64,000 bases of DNA from assembly GCA_944470555.2 (NCBI GenBank), contig OX104127.1:94264708-94328707 (forward strand), given 5' to 3'. Within the stretch, counting starts at the first letter, position 1. The number at the start of each line of letters is the position of its first letter. Source of the DNA: Heterobilharzia americana. Lineage: Eukaryota > Platyhelminthes > Trematoda > Strigeidida > Schistosomatidae. The notes beneath the pieces are model-generated. The model did no database searches and was not told the origin of the DNA. It worked only from the letters and a program-made list of their open reading frames with translations. Below, one piece after another: positions 24,212 to 37,202 of the stretch. The translations under genes and the position numbers were made by a program.

Positions 24212-26884
24212 TATGTAGACGTTTAGTGTGACTGGCCTTAATTTCGAAGACAAGTAAGTACGTCAATATCTGCAGTCATGTAAACACAGCCAACCCATAG
24301 TTGCAAAACAAGGAGAGTAATATATCCTTCATTATGCTGCTAGTTACTACAAAAATACTACAATCTATAGAATTTCTTTGTTGCTTGTCACCAAATCTTG
24401 AATAGCAGTAGATGATATTTTAAAGGAAAACAAAAGAAAGAGTGGAAACGCATGTAAACCCTAAGGAAAGGAATGCAGTACACTTTAGATTCATCACATC
24501 ACAATGGCTTACACCAATTTGTAACTAACTGTTTAGTCAGTAGGTGAGAATTACATCTACGAAACTCTATTCTTGTTTTAGTCGTAAACAATGATAATAC
24601 ATAAACAACTTTTTAGTGAATCAGTACTATTACAACTTATCTAATCATCTACAAACATCATTACATATGGAAGCATGTGATAGTCACATGAAGCATAAAC
24701 TTTTTTGGATAAATCTCATGTCTTAATTTTTTTTTCCTCGCTTAAAATCCTTTGATACCACATGGTTGTTTGTAGGATTTTTCGTGAACTGAACGTAGTA
24801 AGCGTAAAGAACTATATAAATGAGGTTTCAAACCTGAAACGATATAAGAATACTGGGAAATTAGTTTTAGAAGTGCTGATGATGTCGTTTAGAAGGATGA
24901 TGAAAGCTTTACGATTAAACAACCCAGCTCAGAACACAATACAACCAAGAGTCTTAGAAAGTACTTGTATCTTTAAGACAGTGACAACGTAAAGTTTAGC
25001 GGTAACCAGTGGAAATTGCAGCTTGTGGGTGAAGGAAATAGTGAAAAGTCCGAGACAAAAAGTCCATACTCATTGTAAACGTATTGGTTCTAATGACTCA
25101 GTAATGTAATGCGTAAAAACCATAGCTTTTAAGCGACAAGTAGTGGGTTGAAGTTGTACTAGACAATGGAATGTGGACTCATGTAATTGGTTAGTCTCAA
25201 ATTAGTCGAAATTCCCGTACACTGTCTCATTTCGAACCATCTCTAAAGTTAACATCAAAATGATTTTCGTAGTAATATCGAAGTTACTGCTGAAAAATTT
25301 TCATAAGCCTATAGAGGTCCGAAAAATTGGTCTGACGCCATGAACAGCAGCAGATTGCAGAATCAAAATCATGTTATCATACTTAGTTATTAAATTCAGA
25401 CAAATCTCCCACTCTAAAGTGAAACTCTTCCGTGTGAAAAAAATCAAGTGGTTGAATAGGAAACTGATTTCAGTATTCTTGAAGTAATGTCTATTTTTGA
25501 GGAAATGAAAAACTACAGATGAGTGATACATATAGTCATTCAATCAATTTAACAAGAGCAAAGTCTGAATGTAAGGCTTCCTATCAAGTACATACAGTCA
25601 CTACTTGCACATCAAAATGACTTATCTTTAGACCACTAACATATAACAACACACTGCTTACATAATAGAACTATTCACAACCAGTAATGTGTAAACTGTT
25701 ACTCTGAGAATTAGTGCGTTTTCCAAAGAATCTGATGGTCATGTCACGTAATGTCCTAGAACAGAAATAAGCACTTCACCAACACTCTATTACGCTGAAT
25801 CGTTGATCACTTCACAACCACTTTCATTACAAACAATTTTTCCATTAGCCAGAAGTCGTCAAGCATAAAGTGCCCAGCAAAATCAATTTTTCCGTCAACA
25901 GAAAATGTTATTGATGCTCTTCTTTTTCTTCCAATGTACACATTGTTTAACAACTTGTTGTGTGTTTTTTTTATCACCTGAAGAAATTCAGCTGATAAAT
26001 CAAGGAAATCGTTGACTATCGATGATGGTAGACAGTTGGATAATATACACAATAGAATAGAGTATTTTCCAAGCAAACAATCCTGTAGTTGACAAGTAAA
26101 GTATGTATATATTAGTTGACTAATATCTAGAACCATGTAAACACTTTCAGCTGGCATGCTTTTATGAATATATCTATTTTATGTAAGTATGACAGGCAGA
26201 CATCCTCAACACTCTTTGTTAAATACAGGTATTCTATTGTCACACAAGGAATGATGAAAAAACGATTGCCGCTTTTACTTCAATTAACTACCTATTTATA
26301 CTAATAGCTGTGAAATTATTGATCTTCCATTCAGTATGTTGTTTGTACAGTCCCAAAGAAACGTGATACGAGAGATGAAAGAAAGAATGATCTCATACAC
26401 TAATGGACTTTTTGTAGAGAAAACCTGTGATGCTGTTTACGCATGCACGTGCACATACACACATACACACACCAAAAGCTAGCTTGATTCGCAACCAGCC
26501 TACTGTTTAAAAATGAGCACTAGTACTGACAATTTCTGAGAAGTAAAGTGTCAGGAGGTTCTGAAACAGAATAAAACACGAGAATTAACCCAAATGAATC
26601 TGCAAAATTAATCGATGTAGGTTGGATAAAAATTATTTTGTAGTCCTAAAGTAAGAGTTGATTTAAAAAAAGTGAGACTTATCCACAACGAGTAAAACAT
26701 TGATGTATTCTTCCATACTACAGGCTCTCTGAATTTATACCTACCTAAAATGATAAACTTGTTCACTCAAGGAAATTGAAAAATGTGCTACCAGTTAGGT
26801 TACCGATTTTACTATCTGACATAGTCTTTCTTGGCATACGAATCTTAGGTTACGATGATGATGGCCGAAGTTGAAAAGAAAGTT
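24212..26884. other. No gene recognised; one ATG-initiated frame
   Basis: Mostly AT-rich. A minus-strand frame of 116 codons at 26157-25807 starts with ATG and has a protein-like composition (segment SSIVNDFLDLSAEFLQVIKK). It has no recognised family and no evidence of splicing or transcription, so I leave it as an unassigned ORF. A CA-rich tract lies at 26443-26474. Confidence 0.35.
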
Positions 26885-26960
26885 GGTTTCCAACAGGATT
26901 CGAAGGTTACTTGGCCTTCATGTTATTGATATAACCAGTTACCAACTGACCTGAGACAAC
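26885..26960 (-). repeat. tRNA-like SINE head
   Basis: On the minus strand, GGTCAGTTGGTAACTGGTTA (A-box-like) is followed by CCTTCGAATCCTG (B-box-like) with tRNA-like spacing. No complete cloverleaf forms. Confidence 0.4.
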
Positions 26961-27359
26961 AATGTGAATTTCATTCAATATACTTTAGGAAAAACGTAAC
27001 ACCACTTATCACAATGACTGACCAAAAACGGCTAAAATATCAAAATCAGTGCTCACGAAAGGTCCACATAAACTGGAAACACTCAGAAAAACGTACCGTT
27101 GTTGTTACCTACACATTATGTACAAGCCCCGGAGTCATATTTATGGATGCTTTACACACTTAATTGCACTTTCCATCTGATTCGATCAGATTCCTATAAG
27201 CCGAATTTTAGAAATATGCAAAAAATTGAGGTAACACAACTGATCAAACATTCAGTGTCTTAACTTGATAATTAGTCATCAATAACACATAAACGTTTGT
27301 CGTGATCCCAGTTCATTAGTCTTATTTATGGTGGTTCGGTGTTCTCTGAGCTTTGATAC

Positions 27360-27640
27360 TATGTCGTGGATATTTCATCATCAAGCTTAGTGACATCCTC
27401 AGCACTAAAAGGATATAAAAATGAAGCACATTCGAATATCACACGTATGTTCAGGTAGTATTCTTACTGACCTTGAGTAGTGTTCAATCAGAAGTTGGGG
27501 AAGAGATTTTTGTCACACTTCGACCTCCCTGACCTTAAATTTCACCCAATGACGCTGGTGGAGAATCTTTGTTAGAGTGTGATTGTTCTATTTGTTGTTG
27601 TCACACTGTTTATCCCCATTGATTCGCTTTGTTAATTTGC
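27360..27640. repeat. Left arm of PLE inverted repeat
   Basis: It starts near the TTTGATACTATGTCGTGGA block and includes AAGCTTAGTGACATCCTCAG and AATTTCACCCAATGACGCTG. The complement of these blocks, in reverse order, lies at 28050-28295. A third version is at 37.2-37.5 kb. Confidence 0.8.
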
Positions 27641-28049
27641 CCTTGGCTGATGGAAGAGTGTATTCCTTCTTAAGTAGATTATAGACTGGGTCTGTATCCA
27701 CATGTCTGTTGACTGACTTCTCGTTGGAACACCATGCTTCTCGAGATTCTCCTGCTGCTTTTTGAACATGTTCTTTGGGGGATTTCCACATTCTTCCAGT
27801 AGAATTTCTGGATATGATTGTCTGCATGCAATGCGACCAAAGACGCCGCGTCATGTCGCTTTACTACTGCTTGGTTTTTATGAGTTCTCTGAGCAATTGG
27901 TCAAGACGGTGTTGTGAACACTCCTTGCAGTTGATTTTGTAGGTTATATTTCTCCTATATTCCTCTAGCAACTAATCTTTCAGTTTGATTTCGTTGGTTG
28001 GTGTGCGACTCCAACCCTGAATGGACGAAACAAATCAATAATGATACCC

Positions 28050-28295
28050 AATGTAACAGCAACAAATAGAACAATCACACTCTAACAAAGATTCTCCACC
28101 AGCGTCATTGGGTGAAATTTAAGGTCAGGAGGTCGAGATGTGACAAAAATCTCTTCCCCAACTTCTGATTGAACACTACTCAAGGTCAGTAAAAACACTA
28201 CCTGAACATTCGTGTGATATTCGAATGTGCTTCACTTTTATATCCTTTTAGTGCTGAGGATGTCACTAAGCTTGATGATGAAACGTCCACGACAG
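28050..28295. repeat. Right arm of PLE inverted repeat
   Basis: This is the reverse complement of 27360-27640, including CAGCGTCATTGGGTGAAATT and CTGAGGATGTCACTAAGCTT. It ends just before the plus-strand PLE reverse transcriptase that follows. Confidence 0.8.
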
Positions 28296-28439
28296 AATAC
28301 TAAAGATGGAAGAATACTGAAAAGCAATCATTTTTTCCTGTGGTACACATCTTTCTTCCAATTTTAACGGTCTTATGTTTTACTGTTTTAAGGCGATATT
28401 TCGTCGAAATTTTTTTATCGCTTCGCTTTCGTGTTTGAT

Positions 28440-29760
28440 CTTTGTTTTTATCACAAACCTTGTGTCTTGACCCGAATTCTGTCTCCTTCATCCATTATCA
28501 ATTTCGTACAAATATATGTGAGATTGTGACTAATCTGACCATTAATTTTACTGGATGTATATTGTTACTCGACGTAGAGTCTGTCTTCACTAACGTGCCA
28601 CCCATAGAGATGATCTGCTTCCTATGCAAATGTATCAATGATATCAACTTGAAAATAGGAATATCTACTTCATACTTAAGAGAATAGCTGCTTAGATGCA
28701 CCTTCAACTTTCAGTTCTCGTTCAATGAAGTCATCTCCCTTCAAACAGATTGAATCACTTTAGGCTTTCCTCTTGGCCCGCTATTGACAGATTTTTAATG
28801 ACCATTTTGGAAAACAGTAGTCTATAGCCGACAAATGACTTTTTTGATGTGCGAAAGATACGTTGACAATGTCTTCATAAATTGCCATGATGACTGCGAT
28901 ACAAAGTGCTTTACAAGTACTTAAAATCTGAGCCCCCCCCCCCAATCAAATTAATATATTTGAAGTAGAAAGGGAATCAAATATTCCTTTTTTGGATGTA
29001 GAACTCACTAGATGAGATGATGGGACGTTGAAGAGGCTTATCTATAAGAAACGGGAATGGAATGGTTAGCTGATGAATTTCTACAGTTGGGTAACTATAA
29101 GTCGGAAAAGAACACTTATCATGTCCCTTGCCCAGCGTATTCGAAGAATCTGCAGCACTGATAGCTTAAAAGAAGTACTCACGTTTCTCAAAAGGGTTGT
29201 GGCTAAAAACAGACACCCAGTGCGATTTGTGGACAGAAACATAAGGCTCAAACTACAAAGACATGTCCATTTCAGATCCAGAGGAGATATTATATATGAA
29301 TTTTGACTTCAGAAATGACTGTTGCTTGGATCTTGAAAAGAAGAGTTTTAAGGAATCTTTCTTCGCATCAGCCTTGAGGATAGTATTCTCCAGTCATCCA
29401 ATGTTTCTCAACAACCCGAAAGATAACCTTCCGCATCTCACCACTACCATGTGTGTTTATCATTTCACTTGCTCCTATGGACCCAGGTTAGAGGAGTTAG
29501 AGGATATTACCCCCACCTGACTGTAAACGGATGTTAGTGGAGAGCCTTGTCAACACTCGTCACACCATCACAAGTGGTTCAGCTTCCAAAGCCATCTATA
29601 GGATGAAAAACAATCTGCCAAAAGTGGTGCACTTCCGCCTTCTCTGCACTGCAGGAACTCTTGCTATATCCATGGAGAAAACGCAATTATGTGTACAAAA
29701 GAAACTTTTATCAACTGTGTTGCCACCTTGTACTTAGTAAATTGTTAACAATACATCGGC
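28440..29760 (+). mobile_element. Penelope-like element: RT and GIY-YIG remnants
   Basis: Plus-strand decayed frames in order are: GCILLLDVESVFTNVP (28550-28600, RT finger/palm motif); GFPLGPLLTDF (28755-28795); RYVDNVFINC (28857-28885, catalytic YVDD changed to YVDN); FYSWVTISRKRTLIMSLAQR (from 29079); VYHFTCSYGP (29455-29485, start of the GIY-YIG region, mutated); and VVHFRLLCTAGTLAISME with LCVQKKLL (29615-29715). The architecture is RT plus GIY-YIG endonuclease. A run of 11 C at 28933-28943 breaks the frame. It is inactive and its 3' end is not defined. Confidence 0.8.
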
Positions 29761-32532
29761 TGCTACCTCTCCCTCATTATTCACAAGTTTGTTGTATTTT
29801 GTGATGCATTTTAATAACTCAACATCGTCTTCACTTTGTTTTCATTCTACCCTTGATCACGCTTTATCTTGAAAATCATTTCCACATGTTATGCAACTTT
29901 ATAGTTTATCCGTTAATGATGCTGGTTTCTATGCTCTTCTGTGGTTAATTTTCACCTTTGAATTTTTAATTTTCATTCAACTTGGTCTTTGTTACTAGGT
30001 TTAATTAATTAATTCTTGTGATTATCCAATATAGTTAAAGAAAAATGTATAAATTATGATTGTGCAGCTATGGAGAATGAAATCACCGAAAGAGATATCT
30101 TATGTGAACTTCTCTTTTTCTCTTATTTCCTGATGGGCATTTACAGTAACGTAAAGCAATCAGTGTCACATGCATTCATTCTGTAACAACATTTCTGATG
30201 TAATCCAATCAGAAGACGAGTCTTATCTATGATGTTTGCACAGTATATTCCGAGCAATTCGATCACAAGTAGCTGTTAAGGCAGTTTTGGTGTTGATTAT
30301 TTATTTTCTTAATTTCTATTTTTATTCTGCATTCCAAATATATTGCGCAAATATATCAAATTTCCTCTATGAACTCCATCTTCCCATCAAACTATGCATA
30401 TTCATTAAAGGTATTAACTGTTTCGAAATTGCTGGTATAATCAAAAATCTGAGGAATAATGCAGAAGATTTATTTCCAGGTCTACTGATATATACCACTA
30501 AGAACAGGAAGAGAAAATATTCAATACAGCATGGAACGAAGTGCTTACTGAAACTTTCCAAGATGATTTAGTCTACTGTCTCCTAATGAGACGTAATTAT
30601 CTTCAGCCTTCATCTATTCCATGTGGAAACAGCAAAATTGTATTGTAATTTCTATGTGTGTGCATTATTTAATTATTGATAACATTTCATTCACGCAATT
30701 TACGCATTTTTCGACGATTATTTTGTGGTAAAACTTTACACACTGTCAAATTATCTATCCACTGGTGTTTCACAATCAATCCACTTACCGGTCAGTTTTG
30801 ATTTTACTGTACACTGCTATCAAGTCAACCAATTTGTACTCACAAGCCCAATCATCGTTTTCACACTTAGCTATCCATGAAGAATCATAGTGTACTCTCT
30901 GAAGCAATGGCTTCCACGAGGTCATGAAACATCAAAAATGCATTTTTCTTTCTCATTGAGATTCTATAGATATTTTTCCTCTACAAATCCAAGTGTATTT
31001 TACACTGTCTCTGAATTTCATATGTAAATTTTCGATCAAATGAGACTTTAGTGAAAATATATACTTGGTTCACGTCAGCTCTATTTTCTTCTCATACTAA
31101 ACACTTTCTCACTACTGTCGTGATCGTTATGACCACAGCTTTAACTTCTACCATCAAGTGCTCATCAATGGATAATAGAGTGTCAATATAAACCAAGTGT
31201 GAGAAGCACATGTAACATGAAATATCCCAAAGTAATCTGACAACCAATCTAGGAATCAAATTTTCTTCTAGTACTTGTAGACAGAAGACATCTACATACT
31301 CATGAAGTCTCAGTTCCCCCTTGAGATTCTGTATACAGTCAGTCATCCAATGCAAGGGATATAGACTTCATCATTAGGCCATTTGATTTGCAATAGTCTC
31401 CTTTAAGAGTAAAGTTAGCGTTTCACAAACTTGTAATGGAATTCTATCAGCCACTCAGATAGTGGAATATGTCCTCTAAGCTACATAGCATAATACTAAC
31501 AACTGTTTTTGAACAGTTAAAATGAAGTAAGGCTCCACGTCAATATTCTTTCATTTTGAATTCATCATTGTAATTCTATTAATAATACCTATTACAGCAC
31601 CACAATGATTATTACTGAATAATTGTTGCGTTATCATGACGAGCTACAGATTTTTATGATTTCTTTAAACACGTTTGCCTATTGTTGGCACGTGGAATTT
31701 TACATATATGGGTGATGGTTGCAGGTAAAAGCAATAACTTCACGATTCAAACCACCGACTCCTGACTTCACAATCATGCATTCATTCATTGGCTGAAGTA
31801 AAGCTAAGTTTTCGTATACAGATGAGTTTTGTAACTTGTTCAGTTTACATGACTACCGACTTATATCCGCAAAGATAGTTCTCATTGAGCTCTGAATAAC
31901 AGTAGCTCTTAAGGTTGAGTGTGAAGCAGAGATAATGTATCAGATAGGACAGTTAATCCCGTGATTTTCAGTTCACCGAAGGTTATTTCGAAATAATACC
32001 ATTGCAGATTGGTTCTTATGTGGAAAACGACTTTCTGTACAATTTATTACGTCCACCAAGCATAAACTTGTTCAACTGAGCAGAGTACTGTGTAAAGTAG
32101 GGATAAACCCTGTCGTCTAGAATGATTCCATTTAAGCTAACTTATACTTCAAACACTTAGTGTTTTCACTTCTGTGGCTGTGTTCTTCCCTTTCTTCGGG
32201 TTCGTTGACATGGAAGTCAATCTTACTGAATGTTGATGTCCTGATGGCGATAGCTGATGGTCTTTTGCCCCAAACCTCACTGATTCCACCTACTGAAAAG
32301 TTCTAAACAAAGATGAAACAGGTACCAGGTTATCAGTAGTTTCCTAAACTACGTAATTTCGTCATTTTTTGATACTAGTAATTTCCCGTTGACACACTGA
32401 ATCTAACTGCCCTACCTTTGTTGGCTGATTGGCTTCAATGCGGATGTCTCGATACAATCTAAATATTCATCGTGTTGTAGTGCACCTGGTGGTTAGTAGT
32501 GGAATCAAGGATGCACAGAAGTTGACTCTCGT
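29761..32532. other. No gene recognised
   Basis: The start of this interval may be PLE 3' UTR. The plus-strand frame at 30236-30571 (111 codons, hydrophobic N-terminal half) has no recognised family and is probably chance. Confidence 0.4.
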
Positions 32533-32692
32533 GTTTCAATGGTCCAGTGGATAGCGCTCTGGTGTTTAAAGCTATGGCCATGGGCTTCATTTGGAACACT
32601 ATGACTCATTAAGATGTATGTACATTCAACTGACGAGTTCCAAATAGGCCGAAAAGCGTTTTTTTGGATTCCACTGATAGTTACTAAATAGA
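32533..32692 (+). repeat. Sm-alpha-like SINE
   Basis: The tRNA-like head (ATGGTCCAGTGGATAGCGCT near 32538) has a degraded B box (GGCTTCATTTGG). The hammerhead tail follows at 32621-32671 and ends in TTGGATTCC. Same order as the other copies in the window. Confidence 0.75.
32621..32671 (+). ncRNA. Hammerhead ribozyme-like, core intact
   Basis: The sequence has CUGACGA, a stem II with loop, CGAAAA, a short stem III, and GUU at the cleavage position, where NUH is allowed. Catalytic residues are present, but T runs weaken stems I and III, so cleavage is doubtful. Confidence 0.5.
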
Positions 32693-33407
32693 CTACAAAA
32701 CTACTTTCAGACCAATAAATCTCTACAAACTGATAAGCAAATTGTTTTCGTTGCTTAAGCATTAACTAATAAGTAGACGTGATCGAAGAAGAATCAATAT
32801 CAACACTCCGTTTCATAGTCATAATGAAAGGTAAAGGGTAAAAGGGTTTGTCTGTCTTTGTTGCTTTTAAAGCGAATTTTTCCATTGAGTGTACTTCTGA
32901 CTATATGAACATCAGAGGGTCATTTGATATGGATTTTGATGGTGAAATAAAAACACCTTGGACACCTTGAAAATATCTCAATAGCTTTGAGGGGCAGAAA
33001 TAAGTTTAGTCTTCTACCATGCGAGAGTGAAAAAAGTCAGATTTTCTTATGATAACTAGATGGTCATTTGACTGAGAGTTTAGTGGAAATAGTGAAGAGC
33101 ATAAGATGAATTCGAGTATTCTGCTGACGTTTAAGAGGAAACTAAAGAATGTCATCACCTCTGTGTTATTCTGTTCCTGCATCATATCAAACCTATGAAC
33201 AAGTGATCAACTCAGAGTCTCTAATATAACAGGTGTGAGTTGAATATCACTATCGAAGGAGTCAGGAAATCGAAAGACAGTATATAAAGTACTGAATTTA
33301 CTGCCGTAGTTGTAGGTTACTGTTCGCTGGGTCGTGTTAATCAGGCATCGAACAATTACAGTATAGTCTAATACTAGAATAGATATACTATCATCCAAAA
33401 CGATGAA
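32693..33407. other. No gene recognised
   Basis: AT-rich spacer up to the target duplication of RTE copy 3. Confidence 0.5.
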
Positions 33408-33419
33408 CCTTTATTTGAT
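33408..33419. repeat. Probable target-site duplication, left (RTE copy 3)
   Basis: CCTTTATTTGAT here matches CCTTTATTAGAT at 36610-36621 with one mismatch. Confidence 0.55.
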
Positions 33420-36400
33420 TTACTATTATTTGTCCCTTGGGTTCCTAGTGGATTATAGGGCTTCACTAGCACGTCCCATTTCACTCTATTCTCTGCAGTC
33501 TTCAAAACCTGGCTTCATCACTCCTCAGAAGCCCTCATTTCTTCTTCACACCATCTCCTCCATGTCACCCTCAACTCACTGCCACCCAACTCGTCGTGCC
33601 CCCTTCCCATTCCACTCGACCACCTGGCCTCGCCTCGCCTGGCCTGGCCTCTGCGTGATGTCTCCGAATGGCATTCTCAGTGCATGCACAACCTAAGCCA
33701 TCTCTACTCTCTTCTACATATTTGTTGGTGATGGTTTCTTGGTTGGTTCGTTGCCAGACAGGTAGACTTCCCTGCTGCTCTTTCTCATTACTCTGGCAAT
33801 CCATCTGATCTTCAGTGTCAGTATCGAGTGAGTGTAGGCGTCAGCTGTTGATGAATGTGTGTAGTTTGTTGGAAATGCTTTTCGCAACACCCCACCAAGT
33901 CTCTCAACCATCAAGTAGAAGCACTGACTTCACTGAATTAGTGTTGAGAATCTGGATCTTGTTGATGCTTTATGCTGAGTGCAGTGCAGTGCAGTGCGGT
34001 GGAGTGGAGTAGATCTCTACACTGATTTCAGGTTAATGAACGTCTGTCTTGCTTTTCCGATGCCGACTTTGATGTCCTCATCTGTGCAGCTGCCTGTAGT
34101 TCAGATGATGCTGCCCTGTTTAGGTAGGTGAAATAGGCTACTTCGTTTAAGTTTCTCGTATTGATGGTGATTGGAGCTTGTTGTTGTTGTTGGTGGTGTT
34201 GTTGGTTGGGTATCTTCATCACCTCAGTCTTCATTCGGTTTACATGAACGAAGTCCCGTTTTCTCTGCCTCTTGTGTCAACTTGTTGGTTTTGCCTGTAG
34301 ATCGTCGAGTTTGTGCGACAGGGCACTAGACATAAATTATCATCGGCGGCGAAATCCAAATCTTTTAGGAGGTTTTCATCGGTCCAGCGAATGCCATCTT
34401 CTTGCTCCTCACAGTTTGTTGCATAATCCAGTCTACCACAAACGGGAAGATCATGGGTGATAATAGGTGGCAACCTTGTCTTACTCTTGTCTTCACTTCA
34501 ATGGCATCAGTGAGCTTTCCATTGTGAATTATTTCGCATGTAGCAGCACATAGCATATAGCTGCTAATGAGTGAGGTTGATAAATGTTTGTGGCACTAAA
34601 ACCGTAGTGTTGAAGCAGCTGCTTGTCAAATTACTTCTTAGTCGACGCTGTGAAAGGCTTTTTCAAAGTCGATAAAGTTGAGGTAAGGTAAAGAGTTGAC
34701 TGCCATTCTATTCTCTGCTATATGATGATGATGCGTAGCGTTGAAATTTGGTCCGCACATGATTTTTTCTTTCTGAATCCAGTCAGCCAGCCCGTTCCGA
34801 GTGTAATTTTGAATAGAGAGCAATGTTTGGTCTCTGCAGGATGACGCGGCATAGCATTTTGTTTGAGGCGGACAGCAGCATGATTCCGCAACAGTTCTTG
34901 CAAAGACTTAGGTCACCCTTCTTTTGGATTTTGACAAGTGGTCAGCTCATCGTGTCTTTTGTGTCTCCCCTTCGTTAACTAGGTTCCCTTCACTATCTTT
35001 CATTGGTTTCGTCTGCGTTGATCTCTTCCCAGATAGTATTTTGGTTATTTTATATAGTGCTGTCACATCTCTCCTTCTGCAGCCTGTTCTGCTTCACTTG
35101 CCAGTGTGTCGTAGAAGTGTCTTTTGTCTTCTAGCGCACTCTTCTCCACTTCTTTGTCCAGTGTTTTATAGGTTGTATTCAGTTCTTCTTTCCTCTGTTC
35201 ATCTCTCCACTGGACTGCACTGGTTCATCTTCTGATTCACCACTTTTCTTTCCCTACTCTTTCAGCTTCCATGTATACGTGGAGATTCATTCCTCGTCTT
35301 GCCTCTTCTTCCTTCCTAATACGGTTATGCAGGCTTCCATCCACATCTCTTTCAAACAGTTCCAGTGTTCTTCCAAGGAGGTTTCTTCAACAATGTTGCT
35401 CAATGCCTCCCATATTTTCCCGGTAACTGGCTGAATTGAAGATATCCATTGTAGTTTCGTCCTGCAGTTCAGTTTGTGGGTGGACGTTGAACTGTGGTCT
35501 ATCACCAGTTTCTTTGAATCGAAGTCTTCCAACTTGATGTTGAAGGTAGGTTGCTTGCACTAGATAGTAGTGTGAGTGGTGTGAACCATCTACATCTGCT
35601 CCCCTTCGTCATCTTGTGTCCAGTAGACCGAGTCTCCACTTTCTTCACATTGAGATGAAGTCGATCTGATGTTTAGTGTGTCCATCTGGTGAAATCAAAT
35701 CCATGTCGCTGCCATGTGAATATCCTTGCGTTTGTACACACTGCCTCGCCTCCACTCACCAAATCGTTGAATGTGCAGAGATCTGCAAACAGGTCTCTAT
35801 TCTCATTCATTTCACTGAGTGTTTTTCGACCGGTGATGAGTTCTGTCCCTGTGTTGTCCGCTCCCAGTCTAGCATTTGTGTCACCCCACGCATTAGAAAT
35901 TTGATGTCACAAACTGGATTGGAGTCTTGTCCATTACTGATTGCAGTTCTCTGTAGAATTCCTCCTTCTTCTCTTGTTCCGCATTATTTGTAGGTGTGTG
36001 GCGTAGGATTATATGATTGTGACTTTCCTTCCAATTGAGTTGAATTCTGCTGTCATGATCCTGATCATTGAGGAGATTGGTTACCACTGCATGAGAGCCT
36101 TCGATGCTATTGGGGACATCATGATAGCCATTCGAAAACTCAGTGTACTCGTGGTTGTCATCTGGGTGATAATATCGGAGTCGATTATTGACTCCTGTTC
36201 AGTTGACAGTTTGGATAGTCCACTTCCATTCCGTCTGCTTACGCAGATTCCTAGCAAATCTATGCTATACCTTCCCATCTCTTTTGCAATCTGGTCAGCG
36301 TTGGTAGGTTCAAACATTGTGTGGACATTCTATATCCTTATTTTAACTTCCTGTTTCATCGAGAGTGAGACGACACATCGGCCAGCTGACTTCCCGAAGG

Positions 36401-36609
36401 CTTTCATCAATCGGCGTCATTTCGTTTCTCCGATTCCAGTGAGGAATAAGTTTTTTTTTATTTTTTATATTCTGTCTGTGCTTTGAAGTTTCTTTAACGA
36501 TTGGATTGGTTTTCACGGATAGGGTAGCAAGCCGTATACCAAACCTTCCCATTTTATCCGGGCTCAGAATCGGGTAGTAAACTTGTGAACTAGTTAACCA
36601 GGCGAGGTT
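33420..36609 (-). mobile_element. RTE-type non-LTR retrotransposon, family A copy 3 (decayed)
   Basis: The minus-strand copy is colinear with copy 1. Endonuclease fragments lie at 36317-36081, 36087-35893 and 35532-35287. RT pieces include YLNFIDFEKAFHSVD near 34685-34640, RVRQGC near 34480, and FAADDNLCLV near 34355. The C-terminal region has the pentanucleotide repeats. About 258 bp of RT coding sequence present in copy 1 (4220-4475) are deleted at about 34935. The stretch 35279-36040 is almost identical to 4827-5600, whereas flanking parts are much more diverged. The tail ends AATAATAGTAA and is bounded by a likely 12-bp target duplication with one mismatch. Confidence 0.9.
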
Positions 36610-36621
36610 CCTTTATTAGAT
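36610..36621. repeat. Probable target-site duplication, right (RTE copy 3)
   Basis: CCTTTATTAGAT, matching 33408-33419 with one mismatch, lies immediately at the 5' end of the element. Confidence 0.55.
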
Positions 36622-37202
36622 AGAATGGATCAAATTAGTGGGTAATAAGTAAGTTGAAGCAGTCACTTATGTTGGAATAAGAGCGGACAAACTTTTATTG
36701 CTCAATGTTTCAGTGATCCTTCTTGTAGACTTACCAGAAGGGTAGACATAACCACTAATCTTGTTAAAAATTCCTTTAAGTAAAATACTGAAAAACAAAT
36801 ACAGAATTGATACGTGTGTGGACAAATGACTGTTCTATGTCTAGGGTTTCTCTACTGAGTCTTTGTAATTATATACTCATGAAGCAGTAGATGAACTGTA
36901 TTCTCCATGGCACGACTCATCAAGATACCTCTTCTCTACTACTTGAAATGAAAGTGCATTTAATACAAGTGACCAAATCCCGATCCATAATTGTCATGAA
37001 TACAAAATACTTTTTTCCTCAGTTATCATGTTACGATCACTTGTGAAAGAGTTCTTTTTCAAAACAGCAGTTTGCCATTTGTTTTTCTCGCGTTTCTTTA
37101 CGATAAAATCATGAGACTTAAAAACTCTTTTGCATTATAAGCTCTAGATCATACACTGTGAAATGATGGAAAAGATTTGTAGTTCAGAATGGGAATGATG
37201 TT
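36622..37202. other. No gene recognised
   Basis: AT-rich spacer. Confidence 0.5.

Larger units (their letters stand above)
27344..28310 (-). mobile_element. 5'-truncated Penelope-like element with inverted terminal copy
   Basis: On the minus strand, about 27960-27590 encodes a damaged GIY-YIG-type C-terminus (NITYKINCKECSQHRLDQLL near 27950, then SVNRHVDTDPVYNLLKK near 27720-27670). This is followed by about 250 bp of 3' sequence down to 27344. The same 3' sequence is present in opposite orientation at 28050-28295, at roughly 95% identity by eye. The locus is therefore an inverted repeat with about 270-bp arms and a loop holding the endonuclease remnant. Inverted pseudo-LTR copies are characteristic of Penelope-like elements. 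Confidence 0.75.

Noticed and set aside
28933..28943. Run of 11 cytosines
   Set aside because: Striking, but it sits in a dead PLE frame and is best explained as homopolymer slippage or a sequencing error rather than a regulatory element.
36013..36486. Plus-strand frame of 157 codons with hydrophobic segments, resembling a membrane protein
   Set aside because: It lies antisense to the endonuclease region of RTE copy 3, and its homologue in copy 1 is broken.
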